Below, piece by piece: positions 26,086 through 35,384 of a stretch of DNA of 64,000 nt. Made by a program: the position numbers and the translations under genes. The notes under the pieces are model-generated. The model was given only the letters and a program-made list of their open reading frames with translations, made no database searches and was not told the origin of the DNA. The DNA is from Gordonia oryzae. GTDB lineage: Bacteria; Actinomycetota; Actinomycetes; Mycobacteriales; Mycobacteriaceae. The stretch is taken from NCBI RefSeq assembly GCF_003797185.1, contig NZ_RKMH01000005.1, forward strand, positions 229,521-293,520, in the 5' to 3' direction. How positions within the stretch are numbered: position 1 is the first letter of the stretch; every line of letters begins with the position of its first letter.

Positions 26086-26194
26086 GCGTGGGCGCACCGA
26101 ATCCGTGGCCGACACGATTTGAGGTTGCGCCGACACGGCTGAACTGAACCACGAACTGTACCTACTACCTACCTGTCCGGAGCAACTCACCAAT

Positions 26195-27670
26195 ATGCCG
26201 TCCTCCACCATCACCTCGCCGCAAGTAGCCGTCAACGACATCGGCTCGGCTGAGGACTTTCTCGCTGCCATCGACTCCACGATCAAGTACTTCAACGACG
26301 GTGACATCGTCGAGGGCACCATCGTCAAGGTCGACCGCGACGAGGTTCTGCTCGACATCGGTTACAAGACCGAAGGCGTGATTCCCTCACGCGAACTCTC
26401 GATCAAGCACGACGTGGACCCCAATGAGGTCGTCAACGTCGGTGACGAGGTTGAAGCACTCGTCCTCACCAAAGAGGACAAAGAAGGCCGGTTGATCCTG
26501 TCCAAGAAGCGTGCTCAGTACGAGCGCGCGTGGGGCACGATCGAGGAGCTCAAGGAGAAGGACGAGGCTGTCAAGGGCACCGTCATCGAGGTCGTCAAGG
26601 GCGGCCTGATCCTCGACATCGGTCTGCGTGGCTTCCTCCCGGCATCGCTGGTGGAGATGCGCCGCGTCCGCGATCTGCAGCCGTACATCGGCAAGGAGAT
26701 CGAGGCAAAGATTATTGAGCTCGACAAGAACCGCAACAATGTGGTGCTCTCGCGCCGCGCCTGGCTGGAGCAGACCCAGTCCGAGGTGCGCAGCGAATTC
26801 CTGCACCAGCTACAGAAGGGGCAGGTCCGCAAGGGCGTCGTGTCCTCGATCGTCAACTTCGGTGCGTTCGTTGATCTCGGCGGCGTCGACGGTCTGGTTC
26901 ACGTCTCCGAGCTGTCCTGGAAGCACATCGATCACCCGTCAGAGGTGGTCACCGTGGGCGACGAGGTCACCGTCGAGGTTCTCGACGTCGATCTGGACCG
27001 CGAGCGCGTGTCGCTGTCGCTCAAGGCGACTCAGGAAGACCCGTGGCGTCAGTTCGCACGCACCCATGCGATCGGCCAGATCGTCCCGGGCAAGGTCACC
27101 AAGCTGGTGCCGTTCGGTGCGTTCGTCCGCGTCGACGAGGGCATCGAGGGCCTGGTGCACATCTCCGAGCTCGCCGAGCGTCACGTCGAGGTCCCGGACC
27201 AGGTGGTCGCCGTCGGCGACGACGCGATGGTCAAGGTCATCGACATCGACCTGGAGCGTCGCCGGATCTCGCTGAGCCTCAAGCAGGCCAACGAGGACTA
27301 CACCGAGGAATTCGACCCGTCGAAGTACGGCATGGCCGACAGCTACGACGAGCAGGGCAACTACATCTTCCCCGAAGGCTTCGACCCCGACACCAACGAA
27401 TGGCTCGAGGGTTTCGAGAAGCAGCGTGAGGCATGGGAGGCGCGCTACGCCGAGGCGGAGCGTCGTCACAAGATGCACACCACGCAGATCGAGAAGTTCG
27501 CCGCTGCCGCGGCCGAGGCCGAGAAGGCCCCGACAGACTACTCGTCGGCGTCGGAGAGCCGTAGCAGCTCGTCGACCTCGTCCTCGTCGACCTCATCGTC
27601 GGGCGGCGGATCGCTGGCCAGCGATGAGCAGCTCGCAGCACTTCGCGAGAAGCTGTCGGGCAACGCCTGA
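26195..27670 (+). CDS. rpsA: 30S ribosomal protein S1
   Basis: A 491-residue S1 protein that helps mRNA bind the 30S subunit. Four S1 RNA-binding repeats lie at about 36-105, 123-188, 209-277 and 294-363; the last two open with GVVSSIVNFGAFVDLGGVDG and GKVTKLVPFGAFVRVDEGIE. The C-terminal 120 residues are charged and end in a Ser-rich tract, a low-complexity tail typical of actinobacterial S1. ATG at 26195 has a distant GGAG. It lies between the LigT-like gene and coaE, the conserved mycobacterial neighbourhood, and is followed by a terminator at 27708. Confidence 0.95.
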   Translation: MPSSTITSPQVAVNDIGSAEDFLAAIDSTIKYFNDGDIVEGTIVKVDRDEVLLDIGYKTEGVIPSRELSIKHDVDPNEVVNVGDEVEALVLTKEDKEGRLILSKKRAQYERAWGTIEELKEKDEAVKGTVIEVVKGGLILDIGLRGFLPASLVEMRRVRDLQPYIGKEIEAKIIELDKNRNNVVLSRRAWLEQTQSEVRSEFLHQLQKGQVRKGVVSSIVNFGAFVDLGGVDGLVHVSELSWKHIDHPSEVVTVGDEVTVEVLDVDLDRERVSLSLKATQEDPWRQFARTHAIGQIVPGKVTKLVPFGAFVRVDEGIEGLVHISELAERHVEVPDQVVAVGDDAMVKVIDIDLERRRISLSLKQANEDYTEEFDPSKYGMADSYDEQGNYIFPEGFDPDTNEWLEGFEKQREAWEARYAEAERRHKMHTTQIEKFAAAAAEAEKAPTDYSSASESRSSSSTSSSSTSSSGGGSLASDEQLAALREKLSGNA

Positions 27671-27707
27671 TCGCGGATCTGACAACCCTGATCTGAGCTG
27701 ATACGAG

Positions 27708-27755
27708 AGTGCGGCCCTTCCCGGAAACGGGGAGTGGCCGCACTTTCGGTTTCTC
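27708..27755 (+). terminator. rpsA terminator
   Basis: A 9-bp perfect outer stem (AGTGCGGCC with GGCCGCACT) enclosing a further C/G-rich stem, followed by TTTCGGTTTCT. This is one of the few hairpins here with a partial T-tract. Confidence 0.6.
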
Positions 27756-28058
27756 GGGAATGGGCTTCCTCCGAGTGGGGCCTCATGTGCGTCTGGCTGG
27801 GGCGTGCCAACATCCCTCTCGTCACAAGACCGACAGTGACGCCGTGAATCGTGGCCTGGTCCGAACCCGACGAATGGCAGTCGCCGATGCCGAATCCGTG
27901 CATCCATGGTGACCGAGCCGATGTCGGCGAATACGCGGTAAGCCGTCGACCTTTCGACTGCGACGTTCGCGAGCACGGCGACGCTTTTGGTACAGACGAT
28001 CGAGCTGACCGGCGTCTGCGGCGGACGGTCCGGATTACGGTCCCACGGTTGGGTTTGC
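27756..28058. other. Gene-free spacer between rpsA and coaE
   Basis: About 300 bp with no supported gene on either strand. The open frames overlap, lack ribosome binding sites and match no family I know. The coaE promoter lies at the right end. Confidence 0.4.
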
Positions 28059-28064
28059 CACACT
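28059..28064 (+). promoter_or_regulatory. -10-like box for leaderless coaE mRNA
   Basis: CACACT lies 6 nt before the GTG at 28071. It departs from TANNNT at its first base, so it is weaker than the other examples here. Confidence 0.35.
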
Positions 28065-28070
28065 GGGACC

Positions 28071-28976
28071 GTGATCCGAGTGGGGCTGACCGGCGGCATC
28101 GGGGCCGGAAAATCGACAGTGGCCAAGACGTTCGTCGAGCGCGGCGGTTTTCATGTCGACGCCGACAAGATCGCCCGGGAAGTCGTCGAACCGGGTACTC
28201 CGGGTCTCGCGCAGCTCGTTGAGGCGTTTGGCGAAGACATCCTTGTCGGTGACGGATCGCTGGACCGCGCCGCGCTCGCGGCGAAGGCGTTCGTGGACGA
28301 CGAGAGTCGCTCCACCCTGAACTCGATCACCCACCCGCTGGTCGGGGCGCGCACCCAGGAGCTGCTGGAGGCTGCGCCCGACGACGCGATCGTGATCCAG
28401 GACATCCCATTGCTGGTCGAAAGCAACATGGCCCCGTTCTTCCATCTGGTCATCATCGTGCACGCCGATCCCGAGGAACGTGTGCGCCGGCTCGTCGAGC
28501 TGCGCGGAATGCCGGAATCCGATGCTCGTGCACGCATCGCCGCCCAAGCCGACGACGATCAGCGCCGGGCGGTCGCCGACGTCTGGCTCGACAACTCGGG
28601 CAGCCCGGAGGCGCTCGCGGCCGCCTCGGGGTGGGTGTGGGAGCGTCGACTCGTTCCGTTCGAGACCAATGTGCGTACCCGTACTCCGGCCGTGGTGGAT
28701 GCCGAACTCCTTGCGGCCGAACCCAACTCCTCGACACTGCCCACGCGTATCACCAACCGGTTATGGGCCCTGGCGGGCGCGAACGCCACGACGATCGATG
28801 CCGCGGCACGCGGCAGTGTCCATCCGGAATTCGTGATCACCGCGCGCGACGCCGACGCGTCGAATGTACTCGCCGACGCGCTCGCGCCGGGGGGATTCGT
28901 ATCGATCGGCGACAGCCGGTTCGGATCTGCCGACCCGGGTCGGCCTGCGGCGGTGAACGTCCGAACGGCCGAGTGA
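28071..28976 (+). CDS. coaE: Dephospho-CoA kinase with C-terminal extension
   Basis: Phosphorylates dephospho-CoA at the 3' hydroxyl, the last step of coenzyme A synthesis. The 301 residues comprise a kinase domain (1 to about 200) with Walker A GLTGGIGAGKSTV, the substrate region HVDADKIAREVVEPG, QDIPLLVESN and the lid PEERVRRLVELRGM. A further 100 residues follow. In mycobacterial CoaE the C-terminal part is a complete UPF0157/GrpB-like domain (about 400 residues in all). Here only its first part is recognisable (RITNRLWALAGANATTIDAA, then SNVLADALAPGGFVSIGDSR), and the usual HVGSTAVPG-type motif is lost. So the extension looks shortened and diverged. GTG at 28071 is the start. Confidence 0.9.
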   Translation: MIRVGLTGGIGAGKSTVAKTFVERGGFHVDADKIAREVVEPGTPGLAQLVEAFGEDILVGDGSLDRAALAAKAFVDDESRSTLNSITHPLVGARTQELLEAAPDDAIVIQDIPLLVESNMAPFFHLVIIVHADPEERVRRLVELRGMPESDARARIAAQADDDQRRAVADVWLDNSGSPEALAAASGWVWERRLVPFETNVRTRTPAVVDAELLAAEPNSSTLPTRITNRLWALAGANATTIDAAARGSVHPEFVITARDADASNVLADALAPGGFVSIGDSRFGSADPGRPAAVNVRTAE

Positions 28977-29069
28977 ACCGGTCCTCGGCCGGTCGGAGCG
29001 TGGTGGCGCAACAATGTTGCGCGACAACAGAGATCTCGGTTGCCGAAAATGCCGGTTCCGCGACGTGGG

Positions 29070-29565
29070 ATGCTCGCTGCGATCGGCCTCGGCGCAGGTG
29101 CCGCCGCTATCGCGGGCTGCGCCACGATACCCGAGGTGTCACCGGATGCACGCGCGCAGGCGACTCGTTGCCCTTCTCGGTGCTGACGGCCGGTCGCGTC
29201 GCGAAGGTCTGCGCACCTGGATCGGATTCCCGCTGCGGTCGGTGGAGGCGGCGCGAGCCGTCGGCCACTGCAGACGATCACCCCACTCGCCGCGCGGTTG
29301 GGCGTCGAGCCGGTCATCCGATTCACCCATGACGGTCTCAGCGGTGCGGGCAGCCTTCGTGCGTGGGCAGGCCGGGGTGACGCTGATCAGCTGGGGGTAT
29401 TCCCGAATCCGTCGCCTGATCCAGGAATTCAGCCCGGTTTCCCCGAGCTCATGCGACTGGCCCGACGACCGGTTCGACAGGGTCTGGGTGCTCCGACCGA
29501 GCGAGACCGGCTGGGCACTCGACGAGGTGGCGCAGTTGCTCCTGCACGGTGATCGAGCGGTCTGA
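29070..29565 (+). pseudogene. Frameshifted histidine-phosphatase-like lipoprotein gene
   Basis: ATG at 29070 opens a lipoprotein-like signal (MLAAIGLGAGAAAIAGC) followed by ATIPEVSPDARAQATRCP. The frame then breaks. FSVLTAGRVAKVCAPGSDS lies in a second frame, ITPLAARLGVEPVIRFTHDG in the first again, and VTLISWGYSRIRRLIQEF with WPDDRFDRVWVLRP in a third. The order fits secreted histidine-phosphatase-fold proteins, in which a similar ITPLA segment precedes a VLISWEH-like segment; here the expected His of the latter is Gly-Tyr. At least three frameshifts make a functional product unlikely unless the sequence is wrong. It lies between coaE and the convergent DUF402 gene. Confidence 0.55.
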
Positions 29566-29572
29566 GGCGGAC

Positions 29573-30124
29573 TCAGGGGCGATCGAGCCAGAACACGTGC
29601 CCGCCGACCTCGGCGTCAAGCCATGCGTCGACGTCATGGGCGTGTTCGGCGACCCCGGCGAGGGCTCGCGTGGCGATCCCCACGGCCGCGACGCAGCTGT
29701 CGGTGGGCAGCAACCCGGCGCGATGGGCGCAGAAGAGCTCGTCGACGTCGATCAGCTCCAAGGGGGTTCCGGGTACATCGACGAGATCGAGATACCAGTC
29801 CACGGCATGCCAGCGGCCCTCGCCGTCGGGGCCGTCGAATGCACCCACGTCCAGATAGAGTCGCTGACCCGTGCGGTGCCCTTCGGTGAAATGAAAGATG
29901 TTCGCACGGAGCCCGAGCGCCGGGAGGAGCCACGACTCGAGGTGATGGAACCGCGGATGGTCGGCGGTCCGTGACATGTACAACCCGAAATCGCTGACCT
30001 CGTACCGTTCGACAGGCCGCACGAACCCCTTGTTGTCGGTATTGGTCATCGCCGGCACGTCGAAGGTCTCGCGTTTGGGCGGATGGAGGCGCTCGTGAGA
30101 CGGGAGATCGGCCGAGTCGGACAT
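29573..30124 (-). CDS. DUF402 domain protein
   Basis: A 183-residue protein with a DUF402 domain (GQRLYLDVGAFDGPDGEG, HAVDWYLDLVDVPG, then ELIDVDELFCAHRAGLL). Some DUF402 proteins are nucleoside di/triphosphatases; the activity here is unknown. It occupies the same place between coaE and uvrB as Rv1632c in M. tuberculosis, from memory. ATG at 30124 lies 6 nt after a TAGGGT -10 box, implying a leaderless message. It is divergent from uvrB with a 76-bp gap. Confidence 0.83.
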   Translation of the reverse strand: MSDSADLPSHERLHPPKRETFDVPAMTNTDNKGFVRPVERYEVSDFGLYMSRTADHPRFHHLESWLLPALGLRANIFHFTEGHRTGQRLYLDVGAFDGPDGEGRWHAVDWYLDLVDVPGTPLELIDVDELFCAHRAGLLPTDSCVAAVGIATRALAGVAEHAHDVDAWLDAEVGGHVFWLDRP

Positions 30125-30130
30125 GCATCG

Positions 30131-30136
30131 ACCCTA
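30131..30136 (-). promoter_or_regulatory. -10 box for leaderless DUF402 mRNA
   Basis: TAGGGT on the minus strand, 6 nt before the ATG at 30124. Confidence 0.5.
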
Positions 30137-30188
30137 ACCGTGCCCGCATCGCGCGATCGCATGGAACACACGTGTCGTAGGGCGCGTT

Positions 30189-30194
30189 TACCCT
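30189..30194 (+). promoter_or_regulatory. -10 box for leaderless uvrB mRNA
   Basis: TACCCT, 6 nt before the ATG at 30201. Confidence 0.5.
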
Positions 30195-30200
30195 GGCGTC

Positions 30201-32363
30201 ATGGCCTTTGCAGCAGAGCGACCGGTGATCGCGCATTCCGAGTACCGCCCGATCGGCGAGATGGAGCGCACCGAGGGCCACTTCGAGGTGGTCAGCGAGT
30301 ACCAGCCCGCCGGTGACCAACCGGCAGCCATCGATGATCTGGAGAAGCGGATCGCCGCAGGCGAAAAGGACATCGTGCTGCTCGGTGCCACCGGAACCGG
30401 TAAATCGGCGACGACGGCCTGGCTCATCGAACGCGTCCAGCGTCCGACCCTGGTGATGGCGCCCAACAAGACACTCGCCGCGCAGCTGGCCAACGAGCTG
30501 CGCGAGATGCTCCCCAATAACGCCGTTGAGTACTTCGTCTCGTACTACGACTACTACCAACCCGAGGCGTACATCGCGCAGACCGACACCTACATCGAGA
30601 AGGACTCGTCGATCAACGACGACGTCGAACGTCTGCGACACTCGGCCACCTCGAACCTGCTGTCGCGCCGGGACGTGGTGGTGGTCGCGTCGGTCTCGTG
30701 TATCTACGGTCTCGGTACCCCCCAGTCCTACCTCGATCGGTCGGTGGAGATCGCCGTCGGCGACGAGATCGATCGGGACGCATTGCTGAGATTGCTCGTC
30801 GACGTGCAGTACGCACGCAACGACACCGCCTTCACCCGTGGTACCTTCCGCGTTCGCGGCGACACCGTGGAGATCATCCCTTCCTACGAAGAGCTTGCCG
30901 TACGGATCGAGTTCTTCGGCGACGAGGTCGAGTCGCTGTACTACCTGCACCCGCTCACCGGAGACGTTGTGCGGCAGGTGGATTCACTGCGAATCTTCCC
31001 GGCGACCCACTACGTCGCGGGACCGGACCGCATGGAGAGGGCGATGAAGAGCATCGAGGACGAGCTCGAGGAGCGCCTCTCTGAGCTGGAACGCAAGGGC
31101 AAACTCCTCGAAGCGCAGCGGCTCCGCATGCGCACCACCTACGACCTGGAGATGATGCGCCAGGTCGGGTTCTGCTCGGGCATCGAGAACTACTCGCGCC
31201 ACATCGACGGCCGCGGCGCGGGTACCGCGCCGGCGACACTCATCGACTATTTCCCCGAGGATTTCCTCCTGGTGATCGATGAGTCCCACGTCACGGTCCC
31301 GCAAATCGGCGGCATGTACGAGGGTGACATGTCCCGTAAACGCAACCTCGTCGAATACGGGTTCCGGCTGCCGTCGGCAGTCGACAACCGCCCCCTGACC
31401 TGGGACGAGTTCGTCGACCGCATCGGACAGACCGTCTACCTGTCGGCGACTCCGGGTCCCTACGAGCTCGGCCAGTCCAACGGTGAGTTCGTCGAGCAGG
31501 TGATCCGACCAACCGGGTTGGTAGACCCGGAGATCGTGGTGAAACCGACCAAGGGCCAGATCGACGATCTGGTGCACGAGATCCGGGAACGCACCGACCG
31601 CGACGAGCGTGTACTGGTGACGACCCTGACCAAGAAGATGTCCGAGGACCTCACCGACTATCTGCTCGAACTCGGCATCCGCGTGCGGTACCTGCACTCC
31701 GAGGTCGACACCTTGCGGCGCGTCGAGTTGCTCCGGCAACTGCGGTCGGGTGACTTCGACGTCCTGGTGGGCATCAACCTCCTGCGCGAGGGACTCGACC
31801 TGCCCGAGGTATCGCTGGTGGCGATCCTCGACGCGGACAAAGAAGGATTTCTGCGCTCGACGACCTCGCTGATCCAGACCATCGGCCGTGCCGCGCGCAA
31901 CGTCTCGGGGCAGGTCCACATGTACGCGGACAAGATCACCGATTCGATGCGCAACGCCATCGACGAGACCGAGCGCCGCCGGGCAAAACAGATCGCCTAC
32001 AACAAAGAGCGCGGGATCGATCCGCAGCCGCTGCGCAAGAAGATCGCCGACATCCTCGATCAGGTGTACCGGGAAGCCGAGGACACCTCGGCGGTGGTGG
32101 TCGGATCGGGCCGCAGCGCCAGCCGTGGCCGACGTGCGCAGGGCGAGATGTCCGGTGCCAAGGTCGCCAGCGCCGGTGTGATCGAGAAGCGTGATGTCTC
32201 GGCGATGCCGAGAGCCGAACTGGCCGATCTGGTTTCGCAGCTGACCGACCAGATGATGGCTGCCGCACGCGACTTGCAGTTCGAACTCGCGGGCCGCCTG
32301 CGTGACGAGATCGCCGACCTGAAGAAGGAGTTGCGAGGGATGGACGCTGCCGGTATCAGGTAG
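30201..32363 (+). CDS. uvrB: Excinuclease ABC subunit B
   Basis: The damage-verifying helicase-like subunit of nucleotide excision repair; it is loaded by UvrA and then recruits UvrC. The 720 residues match the family plus a short N-terminal tail. Walker A is [10 protein letters not shown] (about 60-69), and the damage-probing beta-hairpin shows [18 protein letters not shown]. Further motifs are [10 protein letters not shown] and TIGRAARN. The C-terminal UVR motif reads [20 protein letters not shown] and is expected to bind UvrC. ATG at 30201 follows a TACCCT -10 box by 6 nt. It keeps the mycobacterial order before usp and uvrA. uvrC is not in the window. Confidence 0.97.
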   Translation: MAFAAERPVIAHSEYRPIGEMERTEGHFEVVSEYQPAGDQPAAIDDLEKRIAAGEKDIVLLGATGTGKSATTAWLIERVQRPTLVMAPNKTLAAQLANELREMLPNNAVEYFVSYYDYYQPEAYIAQTDTYIEKDSSINDDVERLRHSATSNLLSRRDVVVVASVSCIYGLGTPQSYLDRSVEIAVGDEIDRDALLRLLVDVQYARNDTAFTRGTFRVRGDTVEIIPSYEELAVRIEFFGDEVESLYYLHPLTGDVVRQVDSLRIFPATHYVAGPDRMERAMKSIEDELEERLSELERKGKLLEAQRLRMRTTYDLEMMRQVGFCSGIENYSRHIDGRGAGTAPATLIDYFPEDFLLVIDESHVTVPQIGGMYEGDMSRKRNLVEYGFRLPSAVDNRPLTWDEFVDRIGQTVYLSATPGPYELGQSNGEFVEQVIRPTGLVDPEIVVKPTKGQIDDLVHEIRERTDRDERVLVTTLTKKMSEDLTDYLLELGIRVRYLHSEVDTLRRVELLRQLRSGDFDVLVGINLLREGLDLPEVSLVAILDADKEGFLRSTTSLIQTIGRAARNVSGQVHMYADKITDSMRNAIDETERRRAKQIAYNKERGIDPQPLRKKIADILDQVYREAEDTSAVVVGSGRSASRGRRAQGEMSGAKVASAGVIEKRDVSAMPRAELADLVSQLTDQMMAAARDLQFELAGRLRDEIADLKKELRGMDAAGIR

Positions 32364-32499
32364 CGTACCTGGGCGTGCCTTGCCCGATCGTGGGACAAAT
32401 CGCCCCGCGGCGCACTAGCCTGCACACCCAGGGCTCCCTAAAGTGTGGGGGATGGTTGCGCCCGCGAAGTGCGGGGCCGAACACGTAGTGGAGGTACGA

Positions 32500-32943
32500 A
32501 TGAGCGCATATACCACAGTGGTCGTCGGGACCGATGGCTCGGAGTCATCGATGGCGGCGGTCGATCGCGCCGGTGAGATTGCCGGAGAGTCGGCAAAACT
32601 GGTGATCGCATGCGCATATTTCCCCAACGACCGTTCCGCCGGTGAGGTGGCCGACGTGCTGAAGGACGAGGCCTACCAGGTCACCGGCTCCTCGCCGACC
32701 GAGGAGATCCTGCGTCGGGCCAAGGAACGCGCGACCAAGGCGGGGGCCACCCAGATCGTGCAGCGCGCGGTCAAGGGCGCACCGGTCGACGCGCTGCTGC
32801 AGCTCGTTACCGACGTCCAGGCCGATCTCCTGGTCGTCGGAAACCGAGGTCTCAACTCGATCGCCGGCCGCCTGCTCGGTTCGGTGCCCGCCGACGCCGC
32901 ACGCAAGTCCACCTCGGACGTCTTGATCGTCCACACCACCTAA
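32500..32943 (+). CDS. Universal stress protein
   Basis: A 147-residue single-domain USP, equivalent by position and length to M. tuberculosis Rv1636, a cAMP-binding USP. It starts TVVVGTDGSESSMAAVDRAG and carries the nucleotide-binding pattern G-x2-G-x9-G-S in VVGNRGLNSIAGRLLGSVPA. ATG at 32500 has GAGG about 6 nt upstream; the longer frame from 32443 lacks support. It is separated from uvrB by 136 bp and followed by a very strong bidirectional terminator. Confidence 0.9.
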   Translation: MSAYTTVVVGTDGSESSMAAVDRAGEIAGESAKLVIACAYFPNDRSAGEVADVLKDEAYQVTGSSPTEEILRRAKERATKAGATQIVQRAVKGAPVDALLQLVTDVQADLLVVGNRGLNSIAGRLLGSVPADAARKSTSDVLIVHTT

Positions 32944-32960
32944 AGGGATCATCTCGCCAC

Positions 32961-33001
32961 AGCCGACAGGGCGCCCCGCTCAGCGGGGCGCCCTGTCGGC
33001 T
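32961..33001. terminator. Bidirectional terminator between usp and helD
   Basis: Perfect 20-nt arms (AGCCGACAGGGCGCCCCGCT and its exact complement) around a single base, so about a 19-bp stem with a 3-nt loop. It lies between convergent genes and lacks a T-run on either side. Confidence 0.75.
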
Positions 33002-33032
33002 CAGATGGTGTGGCGGTTGTTCGTATCCGAGC

Positions 33033-35384
33033 TCAGGCCGTCGGCATATCTGCGAGCTCCGCGGGCAGGTCCCGGCTGTGAATGACGATCAGCCGCTGCG
33101 TGCTTCGCGTCAGCGCGACATACAGGTCGCTGAAGCCCCGGGGTGACTGATCGATGAGCTCGGCCGGCTCGACGACGATGGTGGTGTCGAACTCCAGTCC
33201 CTTGCACGTGGTGACCGTATGTAGCCGTGGCCGCGGATTGGCCACCTGCCCGGACGCATCGGTGTCGGTCCCCGGTGCCTCGGTGACCTTGTCGTGTGCT
33301 TCGCCGATATTCGCCAGCGCCTGGGCGATCATCGGATGTATCGCATCGGGCACGACGATCCCGGTCAGACCGGTCAGCTCAAGCGCGGTGGCCGCTTCGA
33401 GGATGGTGGCGGCCAGGCGACTCGGCTCGGCGCGGATGGCCACGGGCTCGATTCCGTTCTTGCGCAACGATGTTGGGGCGGTGGCCCCCGGATCGACCCG
33501 TCTCAGCACGCGTGCCGCATAGGTCATGATCTCGGCGGGGGTGCGATAATTGACGGTCAGTTCCCGCAGCTGCCATCGGTTGGCGACATACGGCGTGAGT
33601 ACCTCACTCCACGAGGTGGTGCCGGCCAAGTCCCCGGTCTGAGCGGTGTCGCCGATGATCGTCATCCACCGATTGGGTATGCGACGCATCACCATTCGCC
33701 ACGCCATCGCGGAGAGTTCCTGCGCTTCGTCGACGATCACATGGCCGAAAGTCCAGGTCCGGTCCCCGTACGCGCGTTCCGCGGTGGTCGCGCGACTGGT
33801 CTGGGTCTGACGTGCGGCGAGCTGTTCGGCATCGATCAGGTCATAGGCCATAAGGATCTCGGGGTCCAGCTCGTCCTCGAGATCCTGTGGCGCAGAACCG
33901 GTGAGGATATCCAGGGCGTCCTGGGCCTCGGCGAGCTGACGGCGCCACTGCTCCTTCTCCCGTGCCTGGGCCTCGGCCGTGCCGTACCCGATGAGTTCGG
34001 CGAGTTCATCGAGCAACGGGACGTCGGCGGGAGTGAGATCGGACGCGTCCTCGGCGGGACTTCGATGCAGGGCGGCACGATCTTCATCGCTCCACCCGGG
34101 TGTGCATTTGCGCAGGGCGGCTTTGTCGGCGAGGAGTTCTCGCAGAACGTCCTGCGGGGTCAGGGTCGGCCAGAAGTCGAGCAGTGTCGCCCGGATGTCG
34201 GTGTCACGGGACATGTCGGCGTGGATGTCTGCGATGTCGGAGGAACTGAGCATCTGGGAGCCGTCGAGCAGGCTCGAGCCGATCGCCGCGGCGTGGCGTG
34301 CCGCCAGAGCGTGGAGCGCGGAGCGCAAGAACACCGATTGCGCCTGGTTGTGGGCGCGTCGGGAGGACCGTGCCTTCCCGCGGGCGGCCTTGATCAGCTC
34401 GCTGTCGATCTCGACCGCGTAGCCCTCGAAGTTGACCGGAATCGCAGTGCGCGGCAAGGATTCCCGGGCACGTACCGCCCGCTTGAGGACGTCGAGCATC
34501 GCGAGTCTGCCCTTGACCTCACGAGTTGCCCGCGGCTCATCGGCGCGGGCATGGACGTCGGGGAACAACTCGCCGATGGTCGCGAGTAACACGCCCGACT
34601 CACCCAGCGACGGCAGCACCTGGCCGATGTAGTCCAAGAAGTCGCTGTTCGGCCCGATGATGAGAATGCCGCTCCGCGAGAGGATCTCACGATGGGTGTA
34701 GAGCAGATACGCCGCGCGGTGCAGAGCCACGGCTGTCTTGCCGGTACCCGGGCCACCCTGGATCACGGTCACGCCGCGATGCGTGGAACGAATGATGAGA
34801 TCCTGCTCGCGCTGGATCGTCTCGACGATGTCGGTCATTTCGCCGGTGCGTGCGGTGTTCAGCGCGGCGACGAGTGCCGACTCGTTGACGACATCACCAT
34901 GACCGACGTCCTCGGCGGACGCGTCGTCGGCCGTCAGGAGTTCGTCGTTGACCACTTGTACCGAGCGATGTCGGGTGCGGATGTGCCGGCGCCGGGCGAC
35001 CTCCTCTGGCGCGGCGGGCGTGGCGAGATAGAACGCCCGTGACAGCGGTGCCCGCCAGTCGAGGAGCAGCGTGGTGTCGGCGTCATCGTCGTCGAGAATC
35101 CCGATCCGGCCGATCCGGCGGGTCTCGCCATCTAACATATCGAGTCTGCCGAAATACAGATTATGTTCGGCGGCATCGAATTTGGTCAGTTCATCGACGT
35201 ACATCCGCTCGTAGGACTCGCGTTCGGACTGCGCCTGCGGGGTCCCGCCGGACTCGCGCAGGGTTGCTGCGAGGCGTTTGCCGGTGGTGGCGCGCATGCG
35301 GTCGAGCCGTGCGTAGACCAGATCGAGGTGTGTCTGCTCCTCGTCGGTTCGGGGGTCGTCGGTGCGTGCGGGTGACGAACTCAT
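33033..35384 (-). CDS. HelD-like superfamily 1 helicase
   Basis: A 783-residue UvrD/Rep-like ATPase of the actinobacterial HelD type, a family that binds RNA polymerase, frees stalled complexes and in some species gives rifampicin tolerance. The long N-terminal arm (about 1-170) has YERMYVDELTKFDAAEHNLY and a beta-rich part with ILDDDDADTTLLLDWRAPLS. Walker A is QGGPGTGKTAVALHRAAYLL. An insert of about 200 residues splits the first ATPase domain. Then come VIVDEAQELSAMAWRM, TIIGDTAQTGDLAG, TVNYRTPAEIM and the C-terminal helicase motifs (LHTVTTCKGLEFDTTIVVEP, LYVALTRSTQRLIV). ATG at 35384 overlaps the upstream gene stop by 4 nt (ATGA). Confidence 0.88.
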   Translation of the reverse strand: MSSSPARTDDPRTDEEQTHLDLVYARLDRMRATTGKRLAATLRESGGTPQAQSERESYERMYVDELTKFDAAEHNLYFGRLDMLDGETRRIGRIGILDDDDADTTLLLDWRAPLSRAFYLATPAAPEEVARRRHIRTRHRSVQVVNDELLTADDASAEDVGHGDVVNESALVAALNTARTGEMTDIVETIQREQDLIIRSTHRGVTVIQGGPGTGKTAVALHRAAYLLYTHREILSRSGILIIGPNSDFLDYIGQVLPSLGESGVLLATIGELFPDVHARADEPRATREVKGRLAMLDVLKRAVRARESLPRTAIPVNFEGYAVEIDSELIKAARGKARSSRRAHNQAQSVFLRSALHALAARHAAAIGSSLLDGSQMLSSSDIADIHADMSRDTDIRATLLDFWPTLTPQDVLRELLADKAALRKCTPGWSDEDRAALHRSPAEDASDLTPADVPLLDELAELIGYGTAEAQAREKEQWRRQLAEAQDALDILTGSAPQDLEDELDPEILMAYDLIDAEQLAARQTQTSRATTAERAYGDRTWTFGHVIVDEAQELSAMAWRMVMRRIPNRWMTIIGDTAQTGDLAGTTSWSEVLTPYVANRWQLRELTVNYRTPAEIMTYAARVLRRVDPGATAPTSLRKNGIEPVAIRAEPSRLAATILEAATALELTGLTGIVVPDAIHPMIAQALANIGEAHDKVTEAPGTDTDASGQVANPRPRLHTVTTCKGLEFDTTIVVEPAELIDQSPRGFSDLYVALTRSTQRLIVIHSRDLPAELADMPTA

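Noticed and set aside
30162..30177. LexA/SOS-box-like sequence GGAACACACGTGTC before uvrB
   Set aside because: The half-sites depart from TCGAAC/GTTCGA at several positions and the site is upstream of a simple leaderless promoter; too weak to claim.
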